From Bacteroidia bacterium (GTDB lineage Bacteria > Bacteroidota > Bacteroidia > JADZBD01): a stretch of DNA of 64,000 nt. The position numbers were made by a program, and so were the translations under genes. The stretch is from assembly GCA_020852255.1 (NCBI GenBank), contig JADZBD010000016.1:62001-126000 (forward strand), read 5' to 3'. The number at the start of each line of letters is the position of its first letter. The first letter of the stretch is position 1. The notes under the pieces were generated by a model that was not told the origin of the DNA, made no database searches, and saw nothing but the letters and a program-made list of their open reading frames with translations. Positions 20,006-29,136 of the stretch are shown here, in pieces.

Positions 20006-21621
20006 GCCAGGAGAATACACGTAAACCCAAGGAGAAGAGTACCGCGGTCTTTGATCTGATCAAATCCCTTACAGGTTCAGAGAAACGTTATTTCAAAATA
20101 TTTGCGCAGCGGCATGTGATAGGAAGCGAAAACAACTATCTGCGATTATTTGATGCCATTGAAGCGCAGGACATCTACGATGAGGATGATCTGCTTGAGA
20201 AATTCAGGAAAGAGAAGTTTGCCAAACAGCTTCACCGGATCAAAAACTATCTCTATGACCTGGTGATGAAGAGCCTTTGTGAATTTCACAAGGCGAAGAG
20301 TATCAGTTCTGAAGTGCGGCAGAAACTGGAGATGATCGAGATTCTCTATGCCAAAGGGCTGATTTCACATGCACATAAGCTGTTACAGACCACCTTTGAG
20401 CTCGCGGATGTGTATGAGCAATACCAATACGTGCCTGAACTGCGGGATCTGGAACGCAAAATTCTGAATTCCCAGTTTTATGCAGGGAAATCGGAGGCAG
20501 ATCTTGAAAAGATGCACGCTGCGTATCGTGAAAGCCTGGATGTACTTACCGAGATCAACAACAACTGGCTTCGGGCGATGCGGCTGATGCTGTTTCTTAA
20601 CGCGCAGGGTCCGGCCCGCAGCAAGGAAGAATTGCGTACGATTGAATCTGCGTTTGAGGAGAACAAACCGGAACTATGCAACGTAAAATCTTTTGAGGCC
20701 TGCAATTATTATTATTTCAATTATGGAATGTATTACCGGTTGGCCGGCAACGAGGCAAAAGCGTATGAATATGCCTTGAAGCATCTCAGGTGGTACGAAG
20801 AGCACAGCTTTTTCATTCGCGAGCGCTTGCGAAGCTACCTGTCTCTTCTTTACAACTTTCTGGGAATTTCACTCAGTCTGAACCGCCTTGACGGTGTTTT
20901 CGGAGAAGTGATGCAAAAACTGGAGCAGCTACCGGTGGAATACGCCGGATCACCACAGAACAATAACTTTCTACAGCAAATGCACTTCAATGCCATCAAT
21001 ACCATCAAGCTTTCATATATTATCGCTACAGGAAAAATAGAAGAAGGGCTGCTTTTAATACCGCGCATCGCGGAAGAAATGAAGAATCTGCAGGAGAAAA
21101 CCGAGCCGATTATTGAATACAACTTTTACTTCTCTTTCGCGCGCATTTATTTTACTGCCGGTAATTTTCCCAAAGCAAATGAGAATCTGAACCGGATCAT
21201 CAATTCCGGGAAGGTGCAGCGAACGGACATTTACTGCTTTTCCAAAATCATGAGTCTCCTTATCCATTATGAAATGGGCAAAATGGATCTGCTGGAATAT
21301 TCAGTGGTAAGCACCTATCGCTATCTTTTAAAACGAAACAGGCTGTATAAGGTGGAAAATCATATCCTGGATTTCATCCGGAAAAAAGCGCCCCATATGG
21401 ATTCAGAGAAGAAAAAACTGGACGCTTTCAGCGAATTAAAGGATCAGCTGATCTGCACTACAAAGGATGATGCTTTTGAAAAACGTGCGCTGGAATATTT
21501 TGACCTGATTTCCTGGCTGGAAAGCAAGATCTCCGGTCGCAGATTTCAGGACATTATCGCCGAAAAGATCCGGCAACCGGAATATCGTCCCAACATTCTT
21601 AATGATTTTGTGAATGTGTGA
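20002..21621 (+). CDS. Alpha-helical repeat protein of unknown function
   Basis: This is a 539-residue soluble protein with no signal peptide. It is almost all helical, with TPR-like aromatic/alanine spacing (e.g. YYRLAGNEAKAYEYALKHLR, YFTAGNFPKANENLNRII) but no clean TPR register. An N-terminal basic region (FDLIKSLTGSEKRYFKIFAQ) is conserved-looking and could bind a partner. It is the second gene of a two-gene operon with the zinc-ribbon membrane protein, and it ends directly against the convergent fahA stop with no intergenic base. Confidence 0.6.
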   Translation: MSQENTRKPKEKSTAVFDLIKSLTGSEKRYFKIFAQRHVIGSENNYLRLFDAIEAQDIYDEDDLLEKFRKEKFAKQLHRIKNYLYDLVMKSLCEFHKAKSISSEVRQKLEMIEILYAKGLISHAHKLLQTTFELADVYEQYQYVPELRDLERKILNSQFYAGKSEADLEKMHAAYRESLDVLTEINNNWLRAMRLMLFLNAQGPARSKEELRTIESAFEENKPELCNVKSFEACNYYYFNYGMYYRLAGNEAKAYEYALKHLRWYEEHSFFIRERLRSYLSLLYNFLGISLSLNRLDGVFGEVMQKLEQLPVEYAGSPQNNNFLQQMHFNAINTIKLSYIIATGKIEEGLLLIPRIAEEMKNLQEKTEPIIEYNFYFSFARIYFTAGNFPKANENLNRIINSGKVQRTDIYCFSKIMSLLIHYEMGKMDLLEYSVVSTYRYLLKRNRLYKVENHILDFIRKKAPHMDSEKKKLDAFSELKDQLICTTKDDAFEKRALEYFDLISWLESKISGRRFQDIIAEKIRQPEYRPNILNDFVNV

Positions 21622-22902
21622 TCATTTTGCAGGCAGTACTTTGGCCCTGCACTCACCGAATCCAATGCGAACCCCTTCCTTTTCTGACCACCCGCGCATG
21701 ATCACAGTGTCCTGATCCAGGATAAACTTTCTTTCGCTTCCATCGCTCATTGTCACCGGCCTGGTTCCCCGCCAGGTGATCTCCAGCATTGACCCGAATG
21801 AACCGGAAGCCGGACCGGAGATGGTGCCTGAAGCCATAATATCTCCTACCCTTACGCTGCAGCCATTCACCGTGTGATGCGCCAATTGCTGCTCCATCGT
21901 CCAGTAAAGATATTTATAATTACTCAGACAGACCCGGGTTTCCTTCTGCTTTTCGGGTTTTATACACACTTCCAGATTAATGTCAATATTCTTATCCCCT
22001 TCGTATCGAAGGTAAGGGAGAACTTCAGGCTCCTGTTTAAATCCGGTACAGCGAAAACTCTCCAGCGCGTCCAGCGTCACAACCCATGGAGATATTGTGC
22101 TGGCAAAATTTTTCGCCAGAAAGGGTCCCAGCGGAACATACTCCCAGGTTTGAATATCTCTTGCGCTCCAGTCGTTAAAAAGCATCATTCCGAAAATATA
22201 CTCCTCCGCAGATGCTGTAGTAATGCACTCGCCCTGTGCTGTTTCCTTTCCGACCACAAAAGCCGTTTCCAGCTCAAAATCCAGCATCAGAGTCGGACCA
22301 AAAACAGGAGGCTCGTTTTCTTTTGGATGCGTTTGCCCCTTGGGTCTGTAAAAACTATGTCCGCTGGCATAAATAGTACTCACTCTCCCGTGATACCCTA
22401 CAGGGAGATGCTTCCAGTTTGGGAGCAATGCCTTTTCCGGATCCCTGAACATCATTCCCACATTCGTAGCGTGATGTATGCTGGAATAAAAATCCGTATA
22501 GTCCCCGATTTCTACCGGCAGAAGCAATTCTACCTCAGACACACGGTGCATCACCCGGTTTCTATTCATGATGTCGTCACGCAGTAAAGGATTATCATGG
22601 CGAAATAACTCTGACAACTTCTCACGCACTTTACGGGTTGTGCTTTTTCCCAAAGAGATGAAAGCATTAAGGGACTTCCGGCGAAAAACATTTTCCTTCA
22701 AACCACAGTCCCGAAGAAAACCGTTTTCGTACATAGAGGAAAGATCGATCACATGCTCTCCTATAATTGTTGCTACCAGAGGCAAGGAATTGTCGCGCCG
22801 GTAAACGCCGAACGGAATATTCTGGATGGGAAAATCGGAGCCTGCCTTTACTTCGATCCATGATTTTAAGGAAGGATTATTTGCTTTACTTATCTCGCTC
22901 AT
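21622..22902 (-). CDS. fahA: Fumarylacetoacetase
   Basis: This 426-residue enzyme is the final step of tyrosine catabolism, hydrolysing fumarylacetoacetate to fumarate and acetoacetate. An N-terminal SH3-like domain precedes the FAH fold with YTDFYSSIHHATNVGMMFRD (catalytic His and Asp ligand), LDFELETAFVVGKE (metal-binding acidic residues), FNDWSARDIQTWEYVPLGPF and ASGTISGPASGSFGSMLEI. ATG 22902 is chosen over the longer frame (to 23085), because the family N-terminus begins there and a TACTTTTA -7 element lies 5 nt upstream. The other tyrosine-degradation genes are not in the window. Confidence 0.93.
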   Translation of the reverse strand: MSEISKANNPSLKSWIEVKAGSDFPIQNIPFGVYRRDNSLPLVATIIGEHVIDLSSMYENGFLRDCGLKENVFRRKSLNAFISLGKSTTRKVREKLSELFRHDNPLLRDDIMNRNRVMHRVSEVELLLPVEIGDYTDFYSSIHHATNVGMMFRDPEKALLPNWKHLPVGYHGRVSTIYASGHSFYRPKGQTHPKENEPPVFGPTLMLDFELETAFVVGKETAQGECITTASAEEYIFGMMLFNDWSARDIQTWEYVPLGPFLAKNFASTISPWVVTLDALESFRCTGFKQEPEVLPYLRYEGDKNIDINLEVCIKPEKQKETRVCLSNYKYLYWTMEQQLAHHTVNGCSVRVGDIMASGTISGPASGSFGSMLEITWRGTRPVTMSDGSERKFILDQDTVIMRGWSEKEGVRIGFGECRAKVLPAK

Positions 22903-22907
22903 AATGA

Positions 22908-22915
22908 TAAAAGTA
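22908..22915 (-). promoter_or_regulatory. -7 element TACTTTTA before fahA
   Basis: It ends 5 nt before ATG 22902. The final base differs from TAnnTTTG (A for G), as in several other promoters here. Confidence 0.4.
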
Positions 22916-23000
22916 GGAAAACCCTCAAAACAATTTACATTATCCCATAGATTGCTCACAAACTGTTGAAAACGCGGAGCAGAATCTGTGAACAAATAAG

Positions 23001-23008
23001 TACATTTG
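23001..23008 (+). promoter_or_regulatory. -7 element TACATTTG before the TonB-C gene
   Basis: A perfect consensus match ends 3 nt before ATG 23012. It overlaps a potential TTG start at 23006, which therefore cannot be the start if this promoter is used. Confidence 0.5.
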
Positions 23009-23011
23009 AGC

Positions 23012-23419
23012 ATGGCCGGCCGGATTCTTGTCCTCTGCTTTTTGCTTTTTAATACCCTCGCATTCGCATCACTCCGTGATTCCACCTATACCATCATCAA
23101 CGGAGAAAAGGTATACAAGCGCGTTCAGTTTAAACCTGAATATCCCGGTGGTATGGATTCCCTGCTTGCATTTCTTGACCGGCATCTTGTTATCCCTCCG
23201 GGGACTGTGGGGGCCACTGTAACAGCGGTTTTTATCATTGATAGTCACGGAAAGATCCGTTCGATCCACATTGAGAACAGCACCGACCAAAGATACAGTG
23301 ATGAGGCTGCCCGTGTGCTGGGAATCATGCCTCTGTGGAAGCCCGCTTCCCACCTGGGGAAAAAGGTAAGTTGTTTCTTTACCATGCCCATCACTTTTGA
23401 AAAGCGCACGGGGCATTAA
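23012..23419 (+). CDS. TonB C-terminal-domain protein, exported
   Basis: This 135-residue protein has a signal peptide (MAGRILVLCFLLFNTLAFAS). The mature part is a TonB_C fold: KPEYPGGMDSLLAFLDRHLV, GATVTAVFIIDSHGKIRSIH, then DEAARVLGIMPLWKPASHLG and FFTMPITFE. This short periplasmic form without a membrane anchor and proline linker is common in Bacteroidota. It may bind outer-membrane transporters or serve another scaffold role. The adjacent gene 28 bp downstream starts with a GTG. Confidence 0.8.
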   Translation: MAGRILVLCFLLFNTLAFASLRDSTYTIINGEKVYKRVQFKPEYPGGMDSLLAFLDRHLVIPPGTVGATVTAVFIIDSHGKIRSIHIENSTDQRYSDEAARVLGIMPLWKPASHLGKKVSCFFTMPITFEKRTGH

Positions 23420-23447
23420 GGTCCCCGGCAATGATTAACTTTACCCT

Positions 23448-25331
23448 GTGAAAGTCCACCTCACCTGGCTGTACGGAGCCCTGAAGCGGCTCGGAGTGCT
23501 GATTTTGCTTTACTCCCTCTGTCGTTTATTGTTCCTGCTGGTCAATTACTCCTTCTTCAGAGGCATCTCCGCTTCTGACTACTTTTCCGTTTTCGGAGCC
23601 GGCTTTCTTTTTGACCTTTCGGCCATCGTGATGATCAACAGCCTTTACCTGGCAGGAGTACTTTTGCCTTCTCCAATAAGAACCAATAAAACGTATAAAA
23701 AAATCCTGCGGTGGCTGTACATTCTTCCCAATAGTTTTTTTCTTCTCTTCAATGTGATGGATGCCGGTTATTACCCTTTTACGCTTCACCGTAGTACGAT
23801 GGAGATTATTACCTTCGCTACCGGCAAGGTAGATTTCCTGACACTTCTGCCCTCTTTAATTGCCGGATACTGGTTCCTTCCTCTCCTCTGGATCCTGATG
23901 GTCTGGGTGCTGTCATTCACCGACCGGAAAATTATTTTTCTTCCCTCCGCTTCGCTTCCATCATCACGATACCGGCTGATCCATTTCGCACTATTTATCG
24001 TTTTTTCCTCCATGGCACTGCTTGCCTACCGGGGAGGTTTTCGTCTTCGTCCGCTACATATGGTAGATGCAGCGGCCTTCTCCGACGCACGTTACTCCGT
24101 TCTTGTATTGAACACTCCTTTTAATATGATCAAAAGTGCAGAAACCGGGAGCCTGGCAGAGGTGAATTATATGAGCGGGGAAGAAGAACGCAAACATTTT
24201 AACCCGGTTCATCCGGGTGATACGGGTGCTATCCTGCGCAGAAATGTGATCATTTTTATACTGGAGAGTTTTTCAAAAGAATATACCCGGGCCGGAGGCC
24301 GAACTTCTTTCACCCCGTTCCTTGATTCTCTGTCGGAGCAAGGCCTTTACTGCTTAAACGGTTTCGCTAACGGTAAACGCTCCATCGAGGCACTACCCGC
24401 TGTCACCGCCTCCATCCCGACGCTTATGAATGAACCATTCATTACGTCTGTTTATGGAACGAATGCAGTGGAGGGGCTTCCGGTAATTCTGAAAAAATAC
24501 GGATATACCACTTCCTTCTTTCATGGTGCCACTAACGGAAGCATGGGTTTTGACAGTTATGCTGCCATGGCAGGCTTCGACCGATACTACGGGCGTACAG
24601 AATATGCCGGTGAACAGGATGCCGACGGACACTGGGGCATCTGGGATGGTCCCTTCCTCCGGCGCTTTGCAGAGGAACTGGATAAACAAAAAGAGCCATT
24701 CCTTTCTACCTTGTTTACTCTCAGCTCTCATCACCCTTACCGGGTGCCTGAAGGAATGGAGCATTCTTATCCGGAAGGGAAATATCCTATTCTCCGTACG
24801 ATCCGTTACACAGATGATCAGTTGCGGAGATTTTTTACTGAAAACAAAGAAAAGAACTGGTTCAGAAACAGCGTGTTTGTTTTTGTTGCTGATCATACCG
24901 GTGTCAGCGACGATCCGTACTATATGCATAGATTAGGCCAACATTCCATTCCAATATTATTTTACTCTCCTTCCGATACACTGAAGGCAAAGGTTACCCG
25001 TATTTCGCAGCAGGCAGATATTATGCCGACCCTGCTTGACCTGCTCAACATTCCCGACTCTTATTACGGCTATGGTCAATCTCTCCTGAAGCCTGTAAGC
25101 GGATATGCGGTCTTTCACATCAGCAATGAATATTACCTGGTCAGCGATTCACTGATCCTTTCCTTTAACGGCGAGCAGGTAACCACCGTTCACAATTACC
25201 GGCGCGACTCCCTGCTTCAGGGCAACCTGGTATCCCATGAAAGCATGTACCGGAAGGAACTAACCCTTCTGAAAGCACTGATTCAGCGCTATAACCGGGA
25301 TATGATCCGGAACAAACTTCGCCCCGGATGA
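23448..25331 (+). CDS. LTA-synthase-family membrane sulfatase/phosphotransferase
   Basis: This is a 627-residue protein. Five membrane segments occupy about residues 12-210, followed by an extracytoplasmic alkaline-phosphatase-superfamily domain. The metal site shows VIIFILESFSKEY (first Glu), NGKRSIEALPAVTASIPTL (nucleophile position, Ser here where LtaS has Thr), FFHGATNGSMGFDSY, FTLSSHHPY and FVADHTG (Asp/His). Bacteroidota members probably transfer phosphoglycerol or phosphoethanolamine to envelope glycans or lipid A; which one cannot be read. The start is a GTG. It overlaps the lipid kinase gene by 4 nt, which fits a lipid-linked role. Confidence 0.85.
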   Translation: MKVHLTWLYGALKRLGVLILLYSLCRLLFLLVNYSFFRGISASDYFSVFGAGFLFDLSAIVMINSLYLAGVLLPSPIRTNKTYKKILRWLYILPNSFFLLFNVMDAGYYPFTLHRSTMEIITFATGKVDFLTLLPSLIAGYWFLPLLWILMVWVLSFTDRKIIFLPSASLPSSRYRLIHFALFIVFSSMALLAYRGGFRLRPLHMVDAAAFSDARYSVLVLNTPFNMIKSAETGSLAEVNYMSGEEERKHFNPVHPGDTGAILRRNVIIFILESFSKEYTRAGGRTSFTPFLDSLSEQGLYCLNGFANGKRSIEALPAVTASIPTLMNEPFITSVYGTNAVEGLPVILKKYGYTTSFFHGATNGSMGFDSYAAMAGFDRYYGRTEYAGEQDADGHWGIWDGPFLRRFAEELDKQKEPFLSTLFTLSSHHPYRVPEGMEHSYPEGKYPILRTIRYTDDQLRRFFTENKEKNWFRNSVFVFVADHTGVSDDPYYMHRLGQHSIPILFYSPSDTLKAKVTRISQQADIMPTLLDLLNIPDSYYGYGQSLLKPVSGYAVFHISNEYYLVSDSLILSFNGEQVTTVHNYRRDSLLQGNLVSHESMYRKELTLLKALIQRYNRDMIRNKLRPG

Positions 25332-26197
25332 AGCGCGAAATACTCTTTATCATCAACCCGGTGTCAGGGGTGGGAAGACAAAAAAAGGTGGAGAAGCTCA
25401 TTGAAAGCTGTCTCGACCGTACCCGTTTTGAAGCCACAGTTAAGTATACGGAACACCGGGGGCATGCCACCCAGATCGCAAGGGAAGCCGCAGAAAGAAA
25501 AGTTTCTTTAGTAGTGGCGGTGGGAGGTGACGGATCTGTAAATGAAACCGGGCAGTCGCTTATTGGCAGTGCAAGTACGCTGGCAATACTGCCCGCCGGA
25601 TCAGGAAACGGACTCGCAAGGCATCTGGGAATTCCAATGGATATTGAAAAAGCTCTTGCCCGTATTCAGTCAGGTATTGTAAAACGTATTGACACTGCCA
25701 CCCTGAACGAAAAAATCTACCTGGGAATGGCAGGTGTGGGTTTTGACGCGCACATCGGATGGGAATTCGCCCGCTTCGGAAAACGGGGGTTTTCCTCCTA
25801 CATCAAAGTCTTTCTCCGGGAGTTTCCAAAATACCAGGCGAGAACATACGAGATCATTGTAGACGGAAAATCGTATCACAGGACGGCGCTGCTTATCAGT
25901 GTTGCCAACGGATCTCAATACGGAAATAACGCGAGCATCGCTCCGTCAGCTGATATCACCGATGGTCAGCTGGATGTGTGCATACTTCGCTCGTTTCCTG
26001 TGTATACGGCACCACTGCTTGCCTACCGGCTTTTCAACAAAAGCCTGAACAAAAGCAAATACCTTGAAATCATCCGGGGCCGGGAAATACGTATCCTTCA
26101 AAAGGACCGCACCGCCCACATTGACGGAGAGCCATTGGAAGCAGGCCAGCACCTTCTTTTCAAAATTGTACCTTCGAGTCTGAATGTGATCTGTTAA
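25328..26197 (+). CDS. Diacylglycerol/sphingosine kinase family protein (YegS-like)
   Basis: This 289-residue protein is complete for the LCB5/DgkB/YegS family. It has the N-terminal INPVSGVGR phosphate-binding segment, the GGDGSVNETG catalytic loop, LPAGSGNGLARHLGIP, and a C-terminal DGEPLEAG motif. It phosphorylates a lipid such as diacylglycerol or a sphingoid base. Coupling by ATGA overlap to the LTA-synthase-like gene suggests it recycles the diacylglycerol left after headgroup transfer; this is an inference from the known LtaS-DgkB logic. Confidence 0.9.
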   Translation: MKREILFIINPVSGVGRQKKVEKLIESCLDRTRFEATVKYTEHRGHATQIAREAAERKVSLVVAVGGDGSVNETGQSLIGSASTLAILPAGSGNGLARHLGIPMDIEKALARIQSGIVKRIDTATLNEKIYLGMAGVGFDAHIGWEFARFGKRGFSSYIKVFLREFPKYQARTYEIIVDGKSYHRTALLISVANGSQYGNNASIAPSADITDGQLDVCILRSFPVYTAPLLAYRLFNKSLNKSKYLEIIRGREIRILQKDRTAHIDGEPLEAGQHLLFKIVPSSLNVIC

Positions 26198-26207
26198 TCC
26201 TCTATCT

Positions 26208-29105
26208 ATGAAACACATTATCCTTATCATAACCAGCTTCCTCATTACGATTCATTTGCCTGCACAGAATCCTGTTTCTCCAACTTCGTCTAAAGAACGT
26301 CAGGAAGGTTGGCTGAGAAAAAAACAACTGGCGGAAAATACATTGCTGGGAAATATTCCGCTTAAAAACATTGGCCCCACGATTATGAGCGGACGCGTAA
26401 CAGATATTGACGTAAATCCCGATGATCCAACTCATTTCTATGTGGCGTACGCCTCCGGTGGGTTGTGGAAGACAGAAAATAACGGCACCTCATTTCATCC
26501 GGTCTTCGACCATGAATTGGTGATCACAATTGGAGATATAGCTGTTGACTGGAAGCACGGTGAAGTAATCTGGGTTGGAACAGGAGAATGCAATTCCTCC
26601 CGTTCGTCTTATTCCGGTATGGGTGTTTTTGTAAGCCGTGACAAAGGGAAAACCTGGACTTCGGCCGGACTGGAAGAAACACATCACATCAGCAGAATAA
26701 TTACAGACCCGGATGATCCCAACAGCGTTTATGTTGCTGCGGTCGGGCATCTGTATTCCCCAAACACGGAACGCGGTGTATTTAAAACAACCGATGGAGG
26801 AAAAACCTGGAAAAAGACCCTGTATATTGATGATAATACCGGCGCGATCGATCTTGTTTTACAACCCGGCAATTCCAAAATTATCTACGCCTCCTCCTGG
26901 CAGCGGACGCGCCGGGCCTGGAATTTTGAGGAAAGCGGAAAAGGCTCTGGCATCTGGCGGAGCTCCGACGGAGGACAGACCTGGAAAAAGGTCAGCGGAG
27001 GGAATTCGGGATTCCCTGATGGAGATGGTGTTGGAAGGATCGGGCTGGCGGCCACCTCCGGCGGCATCGTATATGCTTTTCTGGATAACCAGTTCCAGAG
27101 TCCTCCGAAGGAAAAAGGTAAAGAAGAAAAAATAACCCGTGATCTCCTCCGCACGATTACAGCGGCGGATTTCGAAAAACTAAGTAACGATGATCTGGAG
27201 AAGTTCCTTCGTGAAAACGATTTTCCCGAGAAACACAAAGCAAAAAGCGTAAAAGAATCCGTTCGTAACGGGAAACTGAAACCTATTGCCCTTGTGGAAT
27301 ACCTGGAAGATGCGAATTCCCTTTTATTCAATACGAAAATCACCGGCGCGGAACTTTACCGGTCGGATGACGGTGGGCAAAGCTGGAAAAAAACACATAA
27401 CGGTGCTCTGGATGGAATGTACTATACGTACGGCTATTATTTCGGTAACATCCGCGTAGCAGACACTGATCCTGAAAAAGTGTATCTCGTGGGCTTTGTG
27501 ATCCTGTATTCAAAGGACGGGGGAAAGACCTTTACCTCGCTGAACCGCGACAATACCCATGTGGATTATCATGCACTTGAACTGGACCCGAAAAAAACAG
27601 GGCACCTGATCTGCGGCAACGATGGAGGGGTAAATATTTCATATGATAACGGAGAAACCTGGATTAAATGCAATTCGCCGGCTGTTGGCCAGTTTTACTC
27701 CGTCAATTACGACTTTAATACACCTTATAATGTGTATGGCGGACTGCAGGACAACGGGGTGTGGTACGGCCCTTCCACTTACAAATACAGTCCTGCATGG
27801 CATCAGGAAGGTGAATATCCTTACAAATCGCTGATGGGAGGAGATGGAATGCAGGTGATGACAGATCCCCGCAACAACAATACAGTGTACACCGGATACC
27901 AGTTCGGTAATTATTTCCGCATTGATAAAACAACCCGCGATGCCGTATACATAACTCCCGTACATGAACTGGGTGAGCGACCATACAGATGGAACTGGGA
28001 ATCGCCCATCTGGCTGAGTGTGCATAATCCGGATATCCTTTATATGGGCTCTAACCGTTTTCACCGCTCTTTTAACCAGGGAAAGGACTTTCAGACGCTA
28101 AGCCCTGACCTCACGGCAGGAGGAAAAAAAGGAGATGTGAGTTTCGGTACACTCACCACCTTGCATGAGTCGCCGCTCAGATTTGGTCTGATCTACACCG
28201 GCAGTGATGACGGACTTGTGCATGTGAGCAAAGACGGAGGATATACCTGGACAAGAATAGTTAACGGTTTGCCTGCCAATATGTGGGTAAGCCAGGTATG
28301 GGCTTCGTCTCACAAGGAATCACGTGTTTATTGCTCGCTGAGCGGTTACCGGTGGGATCATTTCGTACCATATGTATATGTTTCGGAGGACTACGGAACA
28401 ACATGGAAGCGACTGGGCGCCGGTTTACCCGCGGAGCCGGTAAACGTGGTAAAAGACGATCCGGCGAATGAAAAAATCATTTATATCGGCACCGATAACG
28501 GCTTCTATGTATCTCTCGACGGTGGCAATGTTTTCATGAGCATGATGAACGGCCTTCCTCATGTGGCAGTTCATGACCTCGCAATCCATCCTGTAGCGAA
28601 GGAGGTGATCCTCGCAACCCACGGGCGCTCACTCTATACCGCAGATGTAAGCATCCTTCAGCAACTGAACGATTCCCTCATGGCTCTCCCGCTCCGGATT
28701 TTCAGCATAGCCGGCACGCGCTGGCGCCCGCAATGGGGAAAAATTCCTAATGTTTATGACACCCCGGACACACCACTGGTACACATCCCCTTCTGGAGTA
28801 AAGAAAAAACCACTGTAAACTGGGAAATCTTCGCAGACAGCATTACACGCATTTCAGGCAGCACACAAACCTGCGCGAGAGGTATCAATTACATTACATA
28901 CGATCTCACATTTCCCGAGTCATCCAAAGAAATATATATTTCCTGGCTGATGAAAAAATCAAAAAACGGAACCGCACCGGAAAAATCAGAAAACGGAAAA
29001 TGGTACCTCCGTCCCGGGCGTTACACGCTTGTGATCACTGATGTAGTGAGCGGCAAGAGCACGACCAGCATCTTTGAGATTACCGACGTGCGGAAAAAAG
29101 AATAA
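26208..29105 (+). CDS. Exported BNR/sortilin-type beta-propeller protein
   Basis: This is a 965-residue protein with a signal peptide (MKHIILIITSFLITIHLPAQ). At least eight BNR/Asp-box motifs of the S-x-D-x-G-x-x-W type are visible (SRDKGKTWTS, TTDGGKTWKK, SSDGGQTWKK, RSDDGGQSWKK, SKDGGKTFTS, YDNGETWIK, SKDGGYTWTR, SEDYGTTWKR). They indicate two stacked propellers like Vps10/sortilin or xyloglucanase-type GH74 proteins. A helical, charged insert at about 300-365 interrupts the first propeller. Catalytic activity is uncertain. The C-terminal beta domain lacks the standard type IX secretion tail. It follows the lipid kinase gene by 10 bp. Confidence 0.8.
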   Translation: MKHIILIITSFLITIHLPAQNPVSPTSSKERQEGWLRKKQLAENTLLGNIPLKNIGPTIMSGRVTDIDVNPDDPTHFYVAYASGGLWKTENNGTSFHPVFDHELVITIGDIAVDWKHGEVIWVGTGECNSSRSSYSGMGVFVSRDKGKTWTSAGLEETHHISRIITDPDDPNSVYVAAVGHLYSPNTERGVFKTTDGGKTWKKTLYIDDNTGAIDLVLQPGNSKIIYASSWQRTRRAWNFEESGKGSGIWRSSDGGQTWKKVSGGNSGFPDGDGVGRIGLAATSGGIVYAFLDNQFQSPPKEKGKEEKITRDLLRTITAADFEKLSNDDLEKFLRENDFPEKHKAKSVKESVRNGKLKPIALVEYLEDANSLLFNTKITGAELYRSDDGGQSWKKTHNGALDGMYYTYGYYFGNIRVADTDPEKVYLVGFVILYSKDGGKTFTSLNRDNTHVDYHALELDPKKTGHLICGNDGGVNISYDNGETWIKCNSPAVGQFYSVNYDFNTPYNVYGGLQDNGVWYGPSTYKYSPAWHQEGEYPYKSLMGGDGMQVMTDPRNNNTVYTGYQFGNYFRIDKTTRDAVYITPVHELGERPYRWNWESPIWLSVHNPDILYMGSNRFHRSFNQGKDFQTLSPDLTAGGKKGDVSFGTLTTLHESPLRFGLIYTGSDDGLVHVSKDGGYTWTRIVNGLPANMWVSQVWASSHKESRVYCSLSGYRWDHFVPYVYVSEDYGTTWKRLGAGLPAEPVNVVKDDPANEKIIYIGTDNGFYVSLDGGNVFMSMMNGLPHVAVHDLAIHPVAKEVILATHGRSLYTADVSILQQLNDSLMALPLRIFSIAGTRWRPQWGKIPNVYDTPDTPLVHIPFWSKEKTTVNWEIFADSITRISGSTQTCARGINYITYDLTFPESSKEIYISWLMKKSKNGTAPEKSENGKWYLRPGRYTLVITDVVSGKSTTSIFEITDVRKKE

Positions 29106-29136
29106 ATCGTATCTTCACCCACCCAAACAGAGCATT

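Noticed and set aside
22903..23085. Longer N-terminus of fumarylacetoacetase
   Set aside because: The extra 61 codons overlap the divergent TonB-C promoter and gene start and have no family similarity.
26208..29105. GH74 xyloglucanase
   Set aside because: The propellers fit, but catalytic Asp residues of GH74 could not be placed with confidence, so only the fold is claimed.
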